Assembly: GCA_940746715.1 (NCBI GenBank)
Contig: CALNWN010000002.1
Span: forward strand, 248,001-312,000
Direction: 5' to 3'
Length of the DNA: 64,000 nt
Source: an uncultured Paraburkholderia sp.
GTDB lineage: Bacteria; Pseudomonadota; Gammaproteobacteria; Burkholderiales; Burkholderiaceae
Positions 28,213-36,880 of the stretch are shown in pieces (positions within the stretch are counted from its first letter, which is position 1; every line of letters starts with the position of its first letter). A program made the position numbers and the translations under genes. Under the pieces are notes generated by a model that was given only the letters and a program-made list of their open reading frames with translations, did no database searches and was not told the origin of the DNA.

Positions 28213-28377
28213 CGGACGCGACAGAATGTCTATTCTGACGATGTTATAAAAGTGCTGACCCAAGGGCGGAATCGAGGTGACGAAGAGCGGTGTACAAGCT
28301 ACAAGAGTGGCTACGAACCACACACCCCACAGATGCAATGGCTTGGCGCCATGAGCGATTCCTTGCCGAGCAATCAT
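28211..28377 (-). pseudogene. Integral membrane protein, N-terminal fragment
   Basis: ATG at 28377 with GAGAGGA upstream. The text HGAKPLHLWGVWFVATLVAC then TPLFVTSIPPLGQHFYNIVR and IDILSRPDVY has one TM helix and a well-ordered periplasmic start. It stops at the junction with the propeller lipoprotein, so only about 55 residues remain. I think it began a multispanning envelope protein, but cannot name the family. Same strand as the PAP2 gene, 110 bases away. Confidence 0.55.
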
Positions 28378-28486
28378 CGAGGTTCCTCTCAGGCTATTGG
28401 AAGAGTTCAGTCCGTGCGCGCAAGCGCGTTTTTTCACCGGGCGCTATGCGTCGATCATTTTGTTATCCTTACGAACAACAGAGAGA

Positions 28487-29179
28487 TCAAACGACCTTAA
28501 ACACCGATGTCGCGAAGGTTCTGATTTCATCGAACTGAGTAACCAGTTCCAGACACAGCACAAAACCCAGCATCGCTGATAGTCCGGGGTAGCGCTCGAT
28601 CCAACGCAGCGCGTGCGGCGCATAGCGGCTTCTTACCGCGTCGCGCGTCATGATGTAAGTGATGACGATACCAATGGCCGCGCCGGCCAACAGGTCGGTC
28701 GGATAATGAAAGCCGAGGTAGGCGCGCGGCAGGCAGATGAAGATGATGACGTACAGTAGCGCCAGAGTGACGACCCGGCGCGAAATAATAAAAATACCGA
28801 CCGCAATCGACATCCATAGCATCGCATGGTCGCTCGGAAACGAACTCCACGCGGACAGCATGCTCTCCTGCTGCGGGACAAATGGAAAATGGAGGTGTAG
28901 TTCGGGAGTAAACGCGGGGCGCGTCCTGAATGGCAGGAAATGCGCGAGGAGCCTTCCCACGAGAAGAGCCAAAAGCCCGCTCACGGCTGTCGCAATGACG
29001 ACTTCGCGCCGCCATTCCCGGCGCTCCGACGACTGAAACCATATCCACCACAGCACCGGAATCAGGACCAGGCCCTTAAAGGTGTACATATCCGCGATGG
29101 CTTGCACCGCATGGTTGCACAGTGCGCAGGCATTGAATCCGCTAAAGAAAGTCTCGATGCTGGTATCGAAGCTGTTCAT
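28487..29179 (-). CDS. PAP2-family phosphatase
   Basis: Intact 230-residue membrane protein. PAP2 catalytic motifs are present: RTRPAF, SFPSDHAMLWMSIAVG with the first catalytic His, and RAYLGFHYPTDLLAGAAIG with the second His and Asp. Five or six TM helices are visible. Family members dephosphorylate undecaprenyl diphosphate, phosphatidic acid or related lipids at the periplasmic face. Neighbours (SMR-like carrier and UbiA prenyltransferase, same strand) suggest a role in polyprenyl-phosphate-linked sugar chemistry. ATG 29179 lacks a strong RBS. Confidence 0.8.
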   Translation of the reverse strand: MNSFDTSIETFFSGFNACALCNHAVQAIADMYTFKGLVLIPVLWWIWFQSSERREWRREVVIATAVSGLLALLVGRLLAHFLPFRTRPAFTPELHLHFPFVPQQESMLSAWSSFPSDHAMLWMSIAVGIFIISRRVVTLALLYVIIFICLPRAYLGFHYPTDLLAGAAIGIVITYIMTRDAVRSRYAPHALRWIERYPGLSAMLGFVLCLELVTQFDEIRTFATSVFKVV

Positions 29180-29575
29180 ATTTTGCGTAAACAATAGATA
29201 TGTGCTGGTAAAGGTATTAATCACCTCACGAAAAGGTATTAACCACCTCACGAAATTCGCTCGAGCAACGAGTCGTCTCGGCGACCTGCAGTACACCCAG
29301 ATTATGTGAATTGCCACCGTGATACGCCGGGCATCGCTTCCCGAATGCGCGTTTGCGCACGCTGCGCTTCAAAAAATTCGCCGTTTTGGCCGATACTGTG
29401 GAGTGCCGCCTGTTCGCTTCCACGGCTCACGATGCAGGCAAGAAACGGGCACACGTTCATGACGCCGCGCAATGGCGGCAACGCGCAACGTATGGGAAAA
29501 ACGAGCGCTTTCGCGACCTTCGTTGCGGGAGTTCGATACGTCGCACGTGATGGGAAAAGACTGGCCAGTCGGTAT
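29180..29575. other. Gene-free region between PAP2 and SMR-like genes
   Basis: No coding region recognised in 396 bases although both flanking genes run leftward, which is unusually long for an operon gap. It contains the 22-base tandem duplication at 29211-29254. Loss of one or more genes between the flanks is possible but no remnant could be read. Confidence 0.4.
29211..29254. repeat. 22-base tandem duplication
   Basis: Two adjacent copies starting AAGGTATTAA (29211-29232 and 29233-29254) differ at one base (TCACC versus CCACC). They lie 32-75 bases upstream of the PAP2 start, where promoter elements are expected. Confidence 0.8.
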
Positions 29576-29932
29576 TCAGGGCCCAGCTTTGGCCGGCAGA
29601 TAGAGCAGCAGCACGCTTGCGAGAAGCAGCGCAGCGCCCAGCACGGTTCGAAGCGACACGGCTTCGCCGGACACGACGCCGAACAGCAGAATCTCCAGGA
29701 TAGTCACCGCAACCATCAGCGGATATGCCACGCTCAGTTCCACCCGCTTGAGCGCCAGCGCATATAGCAGGAAGCCGGCACCGTAGGCCGCTATCGCCGC
29801 TAGTCGATAAAGGGCAGGCCGGCCGCTTATTCCGAACAGCAGCGCATTATTGTCGACGCGCCCCGCGAGCCGCAAAAGGATACTCGCGAGAGCACTACAT
29901 GTGCCGCTCAAAAACAGAAAGAAAAATGGCAT
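29576..29932 (-). CDS. Small multidrug resistance/EamA-like four-helix transporter
   Basis: Intact 118-residue protein with four TM helices, the size of EmrE or ArnE/ArnF subunits. The first helix ends in SGTCSALASILLRLAG, the second contains YGAGFLLYALALKRVELSVA with the YPLM motif of the SMR fold. It lies 28 bases downstream of the HAD-UbiA gene on the same strand. In such clusters these proteins flip polyprenyl-phosphate sugars; a drug exporter is the alternative. Confidence 0.75.
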   Translation of the reverse strand: MPFFFLFLSGTCSALASILLRLAGRVDNNALLFGISGRPALYRLAAIAAYGAGFLLYALALKRVELSVAYPLMVAVTILEILLFGVVSGEAVSLRTVLGAALLLASVLLLYLPAKAGP

Positions 29933-29960
29933 GGTCCGATGGTGAGAGTCGGGTCGAAAG

Positions 29961-31379
29961 TTAGCTGGCCGCGACTACCGTCGCCACGCAAAGGCAGACC
30001 ACAAGCAGACTGAGACGGTTTCTCATGGTGAACACAATCGGGTCGTCGTGCATCTCCCCGCGAAACGCCAGCATCCACACACGACTGATCCAGAAGAGCA
30101 GCAAGCCGAATAACAGCCACAGTGCATGCGGGTGCCGATAAAGCAGGCGCACGTCGGAGGAATTCATATAGAGCGCGAAAACCAGCACGGCCACATAGCC
30201 CGAAGCCGTGCCGAACGACCGCAGAATAGCCATGTCCTGTGTGACGTAGCCGTGCCCCACCGCGCAGACCTTCGCTTCGCGCAACAGCGCGTCCAGTTCG
30301 GCGTAGCGCTTGACCATGGCGAGGCTCAGGAAAATGAGGATCGAAAACATGATCAACCAGTCCGACAGCGGAATGTCCCCCGCCGTGCCGCCCGCCACGA
30401 CGCGTGCGGTGTAGAGCGCCGCGAGAACGAAGACGTCGATCAGCATGAACCGTTTCAGACTGAGCGAATAGGCGAGCGTGGTGGCGAAATAGCCGGCCAG
30501 CACCAGTTGAAACATAGGCTGTAGCAACAGCGCAAAGCCCGCGGAGGCGACGATAAGCACCCCCCAGAAACATACCGAACGCGAGAGATAACTGCCCCGA
30601 CGCAAACGGCCGATTGCGCTTGTGCACGTGGCGCCTGTCCGCGTCCAGATCGAGCATGTCATTAAGCAGATAGACCGCCGACGCGCAGAAACAGAAAGAA
30701 AAAAACGCAATGCTTTCGGCTTTAACCGTATCGGGTTCCGTAAAGCGGTGCGACGCGAGCAGCGGCACAAAAATCAGAAGGTTCTTGACCCACTGGTAAA
30801 CGCGCATTTCCCTGACAGTAAGACCAATGAGCGATCGCCGTTCCTCGAAGAACACCACCTTCTGATTCACCAGTTCTGCCGCTTCCGCGATCTGGCGGGT
30901 GCCCACAACGATAGCCGCCGGCACTGTTTCCACACCGGCACGTCGGACAGCGCGTTGCCGCAATAGTCGAAGCCGTGCGGACCAAATTCTTCCGACAATG
31001 CGGACGCCTTGTTATTGCCAGACAGATTGAAGACCTCATTGCTCGCCAGAATTCCTTTGAAGAAACCGAAGTGCAAGGCAATCTGCTCGGCGAACTTGCG
31101 GTTCGCGGCGGTGCATAAATACAGGTCCCTGCCGTAAGACCGTTCTTCGCGCAGGTATTCGACGAGGCGTGCGTTATAGGGGAGCAATGTCACATCGATC
31201 GCGACGCGCTGGGCAATCTGCTCTTTCAGATAAGCCTTGCCGCGAAACAGCCAGCCAATGCAGAACAGTGCATACAACGGGTTGCGCTTGACAAGTACGA
31301 GGAACGATTCGACCAGAAGGTCCGTGCTTGTCAGCGTGCCATCAAGGTCCACGCAAAGAGGTACGCTCGCTTGAGCCAT
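29961..31379 (-). pseudogene. HAD-UbiA fusion prenyltransferase, twice frameshifted
   Basis: ATG 31379 starts a HAD phosphatase domain (CVDLDGTLTSTDLLVESFLV, then CTAANRKFAEQIALHFG). Near 30915 (PVWKQCRR) a one-base shift leads to the UbiA prenyltransferase domain (MRVYQWVKNLLIFVPLL, YLLNDMLDLDADRRHVHKRN with the Asp-rich NDxxD motif). A second shift at a run of six C (30560-30565), apparently one base too long, gives GVLIVASAGFALL through LLVVCLCVATVVAAS. Whole length about 472 residues. Such fusions make phosphoribosyl-polyprenyl-type lipids in decaprenyl-phosphoarabinose-like pathways; that role is inferred. Confidence 0.85.
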
Positions 31380-31605
31380 CGTCACCTCGTGTTAAGCTGT
31401 TTGGATGTATAGGTCTCCCTCTTTGAGAATAGCGGCCCATCGCTTCCACTCTGTGCGGCAGGACACATTTCGCGACTGCGTCGCAAATGCGAATCACTGC
31501 GCGCTCGCCACGTCTTCTCACAACAGTTAATGCAAAGGAGACCGGCGGTGCAGGCGCATCCTTTGCTCCGATGAAATCACCATTGCACTAGAACAGGAGC
31601 ACGGC

Positions 31606-31836
31606 ATGACAAACACTGCGTCAGACGAACGGGACGATCGCGGCAACCCGTCGAAGGGCACCGGCGCTTCCGGCGGCGGCTCGTTCGGCAACGAGCGCGG
31701 CGCGCCGGTGACCGGCGGAGCGCCCGAAAATGGCGCGAGAGGCGCGGGCGACGTCCATCCGCCGGACCACGCCAATCAGGGCGGCAAACATGGGCAGACG
31801 CAATCGGGGCATGAACAGGAGCGCGGCAAAGCTTGA
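31606..31836 (+). CDS. Small Gly-rich disordered protein, 76 residues
   Basis: ATG 31606 with CAGGAG upstream. The product (MTNTASDERDDRGNPSKGTG ... HEQERGKA) is highly hydrophilic, rich in Gly, Asn, Asp and His, and has no signal peptide or hydrophobic core, so it is predicted to be intrinsically disordered. It resembles stress or desiccation-associated small proteins in composition only. A second disordered protein is encoded nearby (32521-32730). Flanks 31380-31605 and 31837-32076 show no genes. Confidence 0.5.
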   Translation: MTNTASDERDDRGNPSKGTGASGGGSFGNERGAPVTGGAPENGARGAGDVHPPDHANQGGKHGQTQSGHEQERGKA

Positions 31837-32076
31837 CGGCGTAGTGCCCCGATGGGATCGCCGCGCGCGGCGCACTCGCGCCGCTCATTTGCGGTGCGCC
31901 ATTCAAAATTGCGACTCTTACATGCAAATACAGGAAGGCGTGCCCGGTTACCGCCGCGGGAGTCAACGCACTCGCGTTGAGTCGGGAACGCAGCGGACGC
32001 GTGCGATGTCTTCAGCGGGGTCGTGAGGGCGGTCGCGGAAACGAGTCGGCGAAAACGGAGCGCACATTAAGCATGC

Positions 32077-32496
32077 CTAATCGGACTCGAGCGCGAGAGC
32101 GTCGATCACCGATGCAAGGATCATCGCGTCCGCATTCGCCGAAGGCGGCCGTGAAAGCCGTGGGCTATACACGAGGTCGCCGTGCACAATCGCGGCTCCG
32201 CTGCTCGCGCAGCGCCCTGCGCAGCGTGCACGCATGCGCCGCCATACCTGACTGCCGTAAGCACCGCGCGTCGCATCGCTCCAGGCAATAGTGACCGTGC
32301 AGTCGGTCAGACGGTCGATCGCGCTAATGGTGGTAGTGAGTGTCTCCGACGACGCGTCGGGACGCACACTGGTTATGCGCGCTGCCCATCGGGCAGGGGC
32401 TGGGCTGCATCCGCCGGCGGTGGAACGTTTTGCCTCTCCGCCCAGCAGTCTGACGGTTCCGACCCAGGGGTCGGCAAGTTTTTGGACCGCGCGCAA
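32077..32496 (-). CDS. DUF3331-type protein
   Basis: A 139-residue protein whose C-terminal half matches my knowledge of DUF3331: TVTIAWSDATRGAYGSQVWR, RARCAGRCASSGAAIVHGDL and a closing SANADAMILASVIDALALES. The paired Cys suggest a small metal or disulfide site. DUF3331 is largely confined to Burkholderiaceae, supporting the organism assignment. Function unknown. Appears intact, though the N-terminal 30 residues are less conserved-looking and the start is uncertain. Confidence 0.65.
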   Translation of the reverse strand: MRAVQKLADPWVGTVRLLGGEAKRSTAGGCSPAPARWAARITSVRPDASSETLTTTISAIDRLTDCTVTIAWSDATRGAYGSQVWRRMRARCAGRCASSGAAIVHGDLVYSPRLSRPPSANADAMILASVIDALALESD

Positions 32497-32520
32497 TTTG
32501 ACCTCCCGCTGACGTCGAAC

Positions 32521-32730
32521 TCATTGACCGGCGGCGCCGCCGTCGGCTTCGCCGGTATCCGCGCCCTGCCCGGACTTGCCGCCACCGAGCGAGTTGCCGC
32601 TGCCGCTCCGTGGAGAACCGCCCGAGACCTCGGTTTGCCGACGCTCGCGGCGCGCCTTCTCCTGTTCCTCGGGTGGTGGCTGATGTACGGAGGACTGCTG
32701 ATTGCCGGTTTGCGTCGACTTCGCGGTCAT
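32521..32730 (-). CDS. Small disordered protein, 69 residues
   Basis: ATG 32730 has a clear TAGGAGA upstream on the minus strand. The product begins MTAKSTQTGNQQSSVHQPPP and ends in a Gly/Ser-rich tail; it is charged, lacks hydrophobic segments and is predicted to be unstructured. No family recognised. It precedes the DUF3331 gene by 24 bases on the same strand, so co-transcription is likely. Confidence 0.5.
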   Translation of the reverse strand: MTAKSTQTGNQQSSVHQPPPEEQEKARRERRQTEVSGGSPRSGSGNSLGGGKSGQGADTGEADGGAAGQ

Positions 32731-32967
32731 AATGTTCTCCTAAGCGCAAGGCATGTCGTGGGAAAGACGTTGCGCAGAGGTTGGAGCATCCGCTGTGCCG
32801 CCCGCTGCGGCGTAACGCGCCGATCTCATAGGCACCTCGAAACCCGGCCTAGCCAGGCCCCGCGGCCCTTGCCATCAGTGGCGCAATGCAATCCCGAACA
32901 AATTGGTTCTGCCGCAGCCGATTGGCCCGTAGCATCGGTCTGAACACGGATTCGAACGATTCTGCCG

Positions 32968-33987
32968 ATGGCGATTTACCTCGACGACACACAGTGCAAC
33001 GCAATCGCCGCCCTCGCAAAGAGCCGCACATGGCGTACGCAATGGCCCACATGGCTGCTGATCGTCGCGATCTACGGCGGATGGTTCGGTCTTGCCACGC
33101 ATGCTCGGGAACTGGGCTTGCCGCTGACCACCGCCCTGCTCGCCGTGACGAGCGCGTGGTACATGTCCTTGCAACACGAATTGCTCCACGGTCACCCCAC
33201 GCGCTCGCCGCGCCTGAATGCACTCTTTGGTTTCGCGCCTCTTGCGGTGTGGTTTCCGTACCGCGTCTATCGCGATTCGCATCTTCAGCATCACGACGAT
33301 GCACACCTGACGGAGCCGGGGCACGATCCGGAAAGCTACTTCGTCGACAGAGAATTGTGGCAGCGTGCCGGCTGGGCGACGCGCGCGCTGCTCGCTTGCC
33401 GCAATACGCTGGCCGGCCGCCTGCTGCTGGGACAGGCATTCGCCATTGCTGCAACGGGCGTCGATGCGCTGCGCAAGACCGGACGCGGCGATTGGCGCGA
33501 CGTACCCGCATGGCTCGCGCACTTCGCCGCGCTGGCCGCGCTCACCGCGTGGCTGCACTATGTTTGCTCAATTCCGGCCTGGCTGTTCATTCTCGGCGTG
33601 GGCTACGGGTCGCTGTCGCTTGGCTCGATTCGCTCATTCCGCGAGCATCGCGCGGCGCATGCGTGCGAGCACCGCACGGTGATCAATGAGGCGGGGGTGT
33701 TCTGGCGGCTGCTCTACCTGAACAACAACTTTCATCTGGTCCACCATGACTTGCCGCATGTGCCATGGTTCGCACTACGGACCGTCTATGAGGCGTCCCG
33801 CGAGCAGTACATCGAACGCTCGGGCGGGTTTCTCGTCGCGGGTTATGGCGAATGGCTGACGCGTTACGCGTTCACTGCGGCCGAAAAGCCGGTGCATGAC
33901 AGGCCCGGCAGGTTGGGTCCTGTATTAGACGGAAGCGGCACGTATGCACGCAACGCGCTGTTCGCCGATACATCGCGTGAAGGTTAA
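32968..33987 (+). CDS. Membrane fatty acid desaturase
   Basis: Intact 339-residue enzyme with the three histidine boxes of membrane di-iron desaturases: HELLHGH (about residue 70), HLQHHDD (about 109) and HLVHHDLPH (about 255). Several TM helices separate them. It would introduce double bonds into membrane acyl chains or hydroxylate related lipids using O2 and ferredoxin-type electrons. ATG 32968 is chosen. Stands alone, convergent with the SDR gene at 34015. Codon use matches neighbours. Confidence 0.85.
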   Translation: MAIYLDDTQCNAIAALAKSRTWRTQWPTWLLIVAIYGGWFGLATHARELGLPLTTALLAVTSAWYMSLQHELLHGHPTRSPRLNALFGFAPLAVWFPYRVYRDSHLQHHDDAHLTEPGHDPESYFVDRELWQRAGWATRALLACRNTLAGRLLLGQAFAIAATGVDALRKTGRGDWRDVPAWLAHFAALAALTAWLHYVCSIPAWLFILGVGYGSLSLGSIRSFREHRAAHACEHRTVINEAGVFWRLLYLNNNFHLVHHDLPHVPWFALRTVYEASREQYIERSGGFLVAGYGEWLTRYAFTAAEKPVHDRPGRLGPVLDGSGTYARNALFADTSREG

Positions 33988-34014
33988 ACATCATGCGCGT
34001 TCCAGGTCAGCCCT

Positions 34015-34708
34015 TCACCAGGGCACGACTCGCCCAAGGTAATCCAGGTAGTACAATCCGGAGCGGCCCTCGTAAGCCTCCATCGTATCGAGCAGGTTGG
34101 GAATGCTCTCTTCGATGCTCAGGCTGGCTTCGGGACCGCCCATGTCTGTGCGCACCCAGCCCGGCGCCATCAACAACAAGGTTCGCGGATCATTGGCGTG
34201 ACGTGCCGCGAAGCTGCGCATGAACATGTTGAGCGCGGCCTTGCTGCCGCGATAAACCTCGTAGTTCCCATTCACGTTGTTGGTCACGCTGCCCTGCCCG
34301 GAGGACATGACGCCGATGGTGCCGCGCGGCTTAACGAGGTCGTGGAACGCCTCGACCACCCGCAGCGGACTCAGCGAATTGGTCACCATGACGCGCACGA
34401 ACTCTTCGGTGGAGACGTCCGCTATCGTTTCGCGGTCATCGTTCTTGACGCCTGCGTTCACGAACAGCACGTCCAGCCGACGACCGGCGAGGCGGGGCGC
34501 GTAAGTCCGCCACCTGCTGCGCAACCGTGATGTCCAGCACCTCGACTTCGAGCGCGCCTGGAAGTTTGCACAGCCTCTGCGTGGAATGGGCTCGCGCGGT
34601 CGCGATCACACGCCAGCCGCGTGTCAGGTATTCCTCGGCCATGGCGAGGCCAAGACCACGCGATGCACCAATGAGAAGGACGGTTTGCTGCGGATGGTTG
34701 GCTTCCAT
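34015..34708 (-). pseudogene. SDR-family oxidoreductase, frameshifted
   Basis: ATG 34708 begins MEANHPQQTVLLIGASRGLG (nucleotide-binding GASRGLG). At about 34495, after VAQQVADLRA, a one-base shift leads to RLAGRRLDVLFVNAGVKNDD, then the active-site region MSSGQGSVTN and YEVYRGSKAALNMF (Tyr-Lys). The stop is at 34015. Together it gives about 231 residues, as in CsgA-like short SDRs. Divergent from an intact LysR gene that probably regulated it. Substrate unknown. Confidence 0.8.
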
Positions 34709-34834
34709 AATCTGATCCTGTGAACGGCTCGACCAGGAAAATATAGCGGCGCGCGAGCCCTGCCGGAAGGCGCGCCGCATGATTGATAACCTGCATTGAA
34801 CGCCTCGTGCTGTGCGCCGATGTTACGATCAGGC

Positions 34835-35782
34835 ATGCCCGAAACCGACCTGAACCTGCTGATTGCGCTCGAAACACTGCTCGACGATGGAAGCGTGGCC
34901 GGCGCTGCCCGCCGCCTGGGGTTAAGCGCATCCGCAATGAGTCGAACGCTTGCGCGGCTTCGCGCCACAACCGGTGACCCGTTGCTGGTTCGCGCGGGCC
35001 GCGAGATGGTGTTGACGCCATATGCCGAGACGATTCGCGAGCGCACGCGAAATGCGCTTCATGAAGCGCGCACGGTTCTGCGTCCGTCGCGGACCGAGCC
35101 GGATTTGTCGACACTGCGGCACATCTTCACCATTCGAGCGAACGACGGTTTCGTCGAAGCTTTCGGCTCGGCGCTGATCGACGCGGCAACGAAGCTTGCG
35201 CCGCATGTGCGCTTGCGCTTCACATCGAAACCGGAAAAAAGCGCGATGCATCTGCGCGACGGTTCCGCTGACCTGGAAATCGGCGTCCTCGGCAACATGG
35301 GACCCGAAGTGCGGTTACAGGCACTTTTCCGCGATCGTTTCATGGGCGTGGTGAGGAAAGGTCATCCTCTCGAACGTGAAGGCGCGATAACGCCCGAACG
35401 GTACGTCGCGTTCGGTCACGTCGTCGCTTCACGGCGCTCGGGCGCGACCGGCCCTGTCGACGACGCGTTGGCGGCTCTCAGTCTCGAACGACGCATCGTC
35501 GCAGTGGTTCCGGGCTTTCCCGCCGCGCTCGCAGTGGCTCGCACTTCCGACCTCATTGCGCTCGTGCCGGCCTCATTCGTGAACGCGCAGACGGCTTGCC
35601 GCGAAGGGGCTGCAAGCGCCGACATCCATGCATTCGAACTGCCTGTCGCAACGGAAGCGCTCACCGTCTCTCAGATGTGGCATCCGCGTCTGGACGTCGA
35701 CCCGATTCATCGTTGGTTGGCTCAGGCAGCTCGTGCTGTCGGTATGTCGGCGGCAGGTGCCGTTGTAACGCGTCGAGTGTGA
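34835..35782 (+). CDS. LysR-family transcriptional regulator
   Basis: Start ATG 34835 (MPETDLNLLIALETLLDDGS) gives 315 residues. The winged helix (VAGAARRLGLSASAMSRTLA, GDPLLVRAGREMVLTPYA) is followed by an effector domain of the NodD/PcpR-like class (TIRANDGFVEAFGSALIDAA). Divergent from the broken SDR at 34015-34708, with 126 bases between starts, a typical LysR arrangement. Appears intact. Confidence 0.85.
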   Translation: MPETDLNLLIALETLLDDGSVAGAARRLGLSASAMSRTLARLRATTGDPLLVRAGREMVLTPYAETIRERTRNALHEARTVLRPSRTEPDLSTLRHIFTIRANDGFVEAFGSALIDAATKLAPHVRLRFTSKPEKSAMHLRDGSADLEIGVLGNMGPEVRLQALFRDRFMGVVRKGHPLEREGAITPERYVAFGHVVASRRSGATGPVDDALAALSLERRIVAVVPGFPAALAVARTSDLIALVPASFVNAQTACREGAASADIHAFELPVATEALTVSQMWHPRLDVDPIHRWLAQAARAVGMSAAGAVVTRRV

Positions 35783-35796
35783 ATGTGAAAAGGTCG

Positions 35797-36723
35797 TCAC
35801 GATTGCCTGAAGGCTTCCGTCGGCGGCGCCATCTCCGCGAGCAATTCGTCGTGCAAGCCGCGCAACACCTCCACGAATGCGGAAGCCAGCCGCTCGCGCG
35901 GCCTGTGCGGCGGAAACAGCAAATAGGTCTGAAAGCGCGTGGCCGGCACGAACGGGCGAATCGCGATGTCAGGCCCCGCGTAATCGCGCGCGACGATCTC
36001 GGATGCGCGAGCGTCACGCCCATGCCGTGTCGCACCATCTCGCAGCACATGGCCGTGTATTGCGCCTCGATCGCGAGGATGCGCTGCACGCCCGCACGGT
36101 GGAACACTTCGTCCATCAGCGCGCGTCCCGTCGCCGTGACACAGCGAGATGAACGACTCGCCTTCCAGATCCTCGGGCTTGATACTGCGCTTTGCAGCGA
36201 GCCGATGCGCGGCCGGCATCACGCACACCGCCGCCACGTCGGAGAGCTGCTCGACTTCGCAATCCGAAGCCTCGCTCACATACACCGCCACGCCCAAGTC
36301 GCAGAACTGCGACGCCGTCCAATGATTGACGGTGGCCGACGTATTCACATGCAGCGACACCGTCACCTCGGGAAACAGCTCGACAAAACGTTTGATCGCA
36401 TGCGGCACGAGCGTCATACCCGCCGACGGCATCGCCGCAATGCGCAAGCGGCCGCTGCCGAGGTTGCGAATCTGCGCGGCCGCATTCGCAAGCCCCTGCA
36501 AACCGACGAAAGCCCGTTCGACCTCGCGAAAGAACGCCTCTCCCTCGCTCGTCGGAATCAGCCGCACGCCGCTGCGCTGAAAGAGCTGCAGTCCCGTGTC
36601 GCGCTCCAGTTGCGCGATGAGGCGGCTCACGTTCGGCTGCGACGTGAAGAGCGCCTTGGCCGCGGCGGTCATCGACCCCGACACCATCACCGCGCGAAAC
36701 GTCTCGATGTGCTTGAGATTCAT
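35797..36723 (-). pseudogene. LysR regulator of the opine-oxidase-like operon, two compensating frameshifts
   Basis: Start ATG 36723 (MNLKHIETFRAVMVSGSMTA). The winged helix is normal (TSQPNVSRLIAQLERDTGLQ, LFQRSGVRLIPTSEG). Between about 36130 and 36005 the real sequence (VFHRAGVQRILAIEAQYTAM, HGMGVTLAHP) lies in another frame; afterwards EIVARDYAGPDIAIRPFVPA returns to the first. The long frame therefore stays open but about 42 residues of the effector domain are garbled. It is divergent from the ABC importer/oxidase operon and probably its activator. Likely non-functional in ligand sensing. Confidence 0.8.
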
Positions 36724-36752
36724 GCGTGTTTTCCCTAGGAAGTGCCCGGTCA

Positions 36753-36775
36753 ATCCATATCATCCAAGTATGGAT
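36753..36775. promoter_or_regulatory. LysR-type operator
   Basis: ATCCATA at 36753-36759 and TATGGAT at 36769-36775 form a perfect seven-base inverted repeat with a nine-base spacer, containing the T-N11-A LysR box. It lies between the divergent LysR start (36723) and the binding-protein ATG (36881). Confidence 0.65.
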
Positions 36776-36880
36776 AGGTATTTTATTCGTATTGGACGAC
36801 ATGACCAGCCAGGGCGACACTGCATGACACCCGACGGGCAGCGAAGCCCGCCCCACACCCCGGAACTGGAGATCGTCGTC

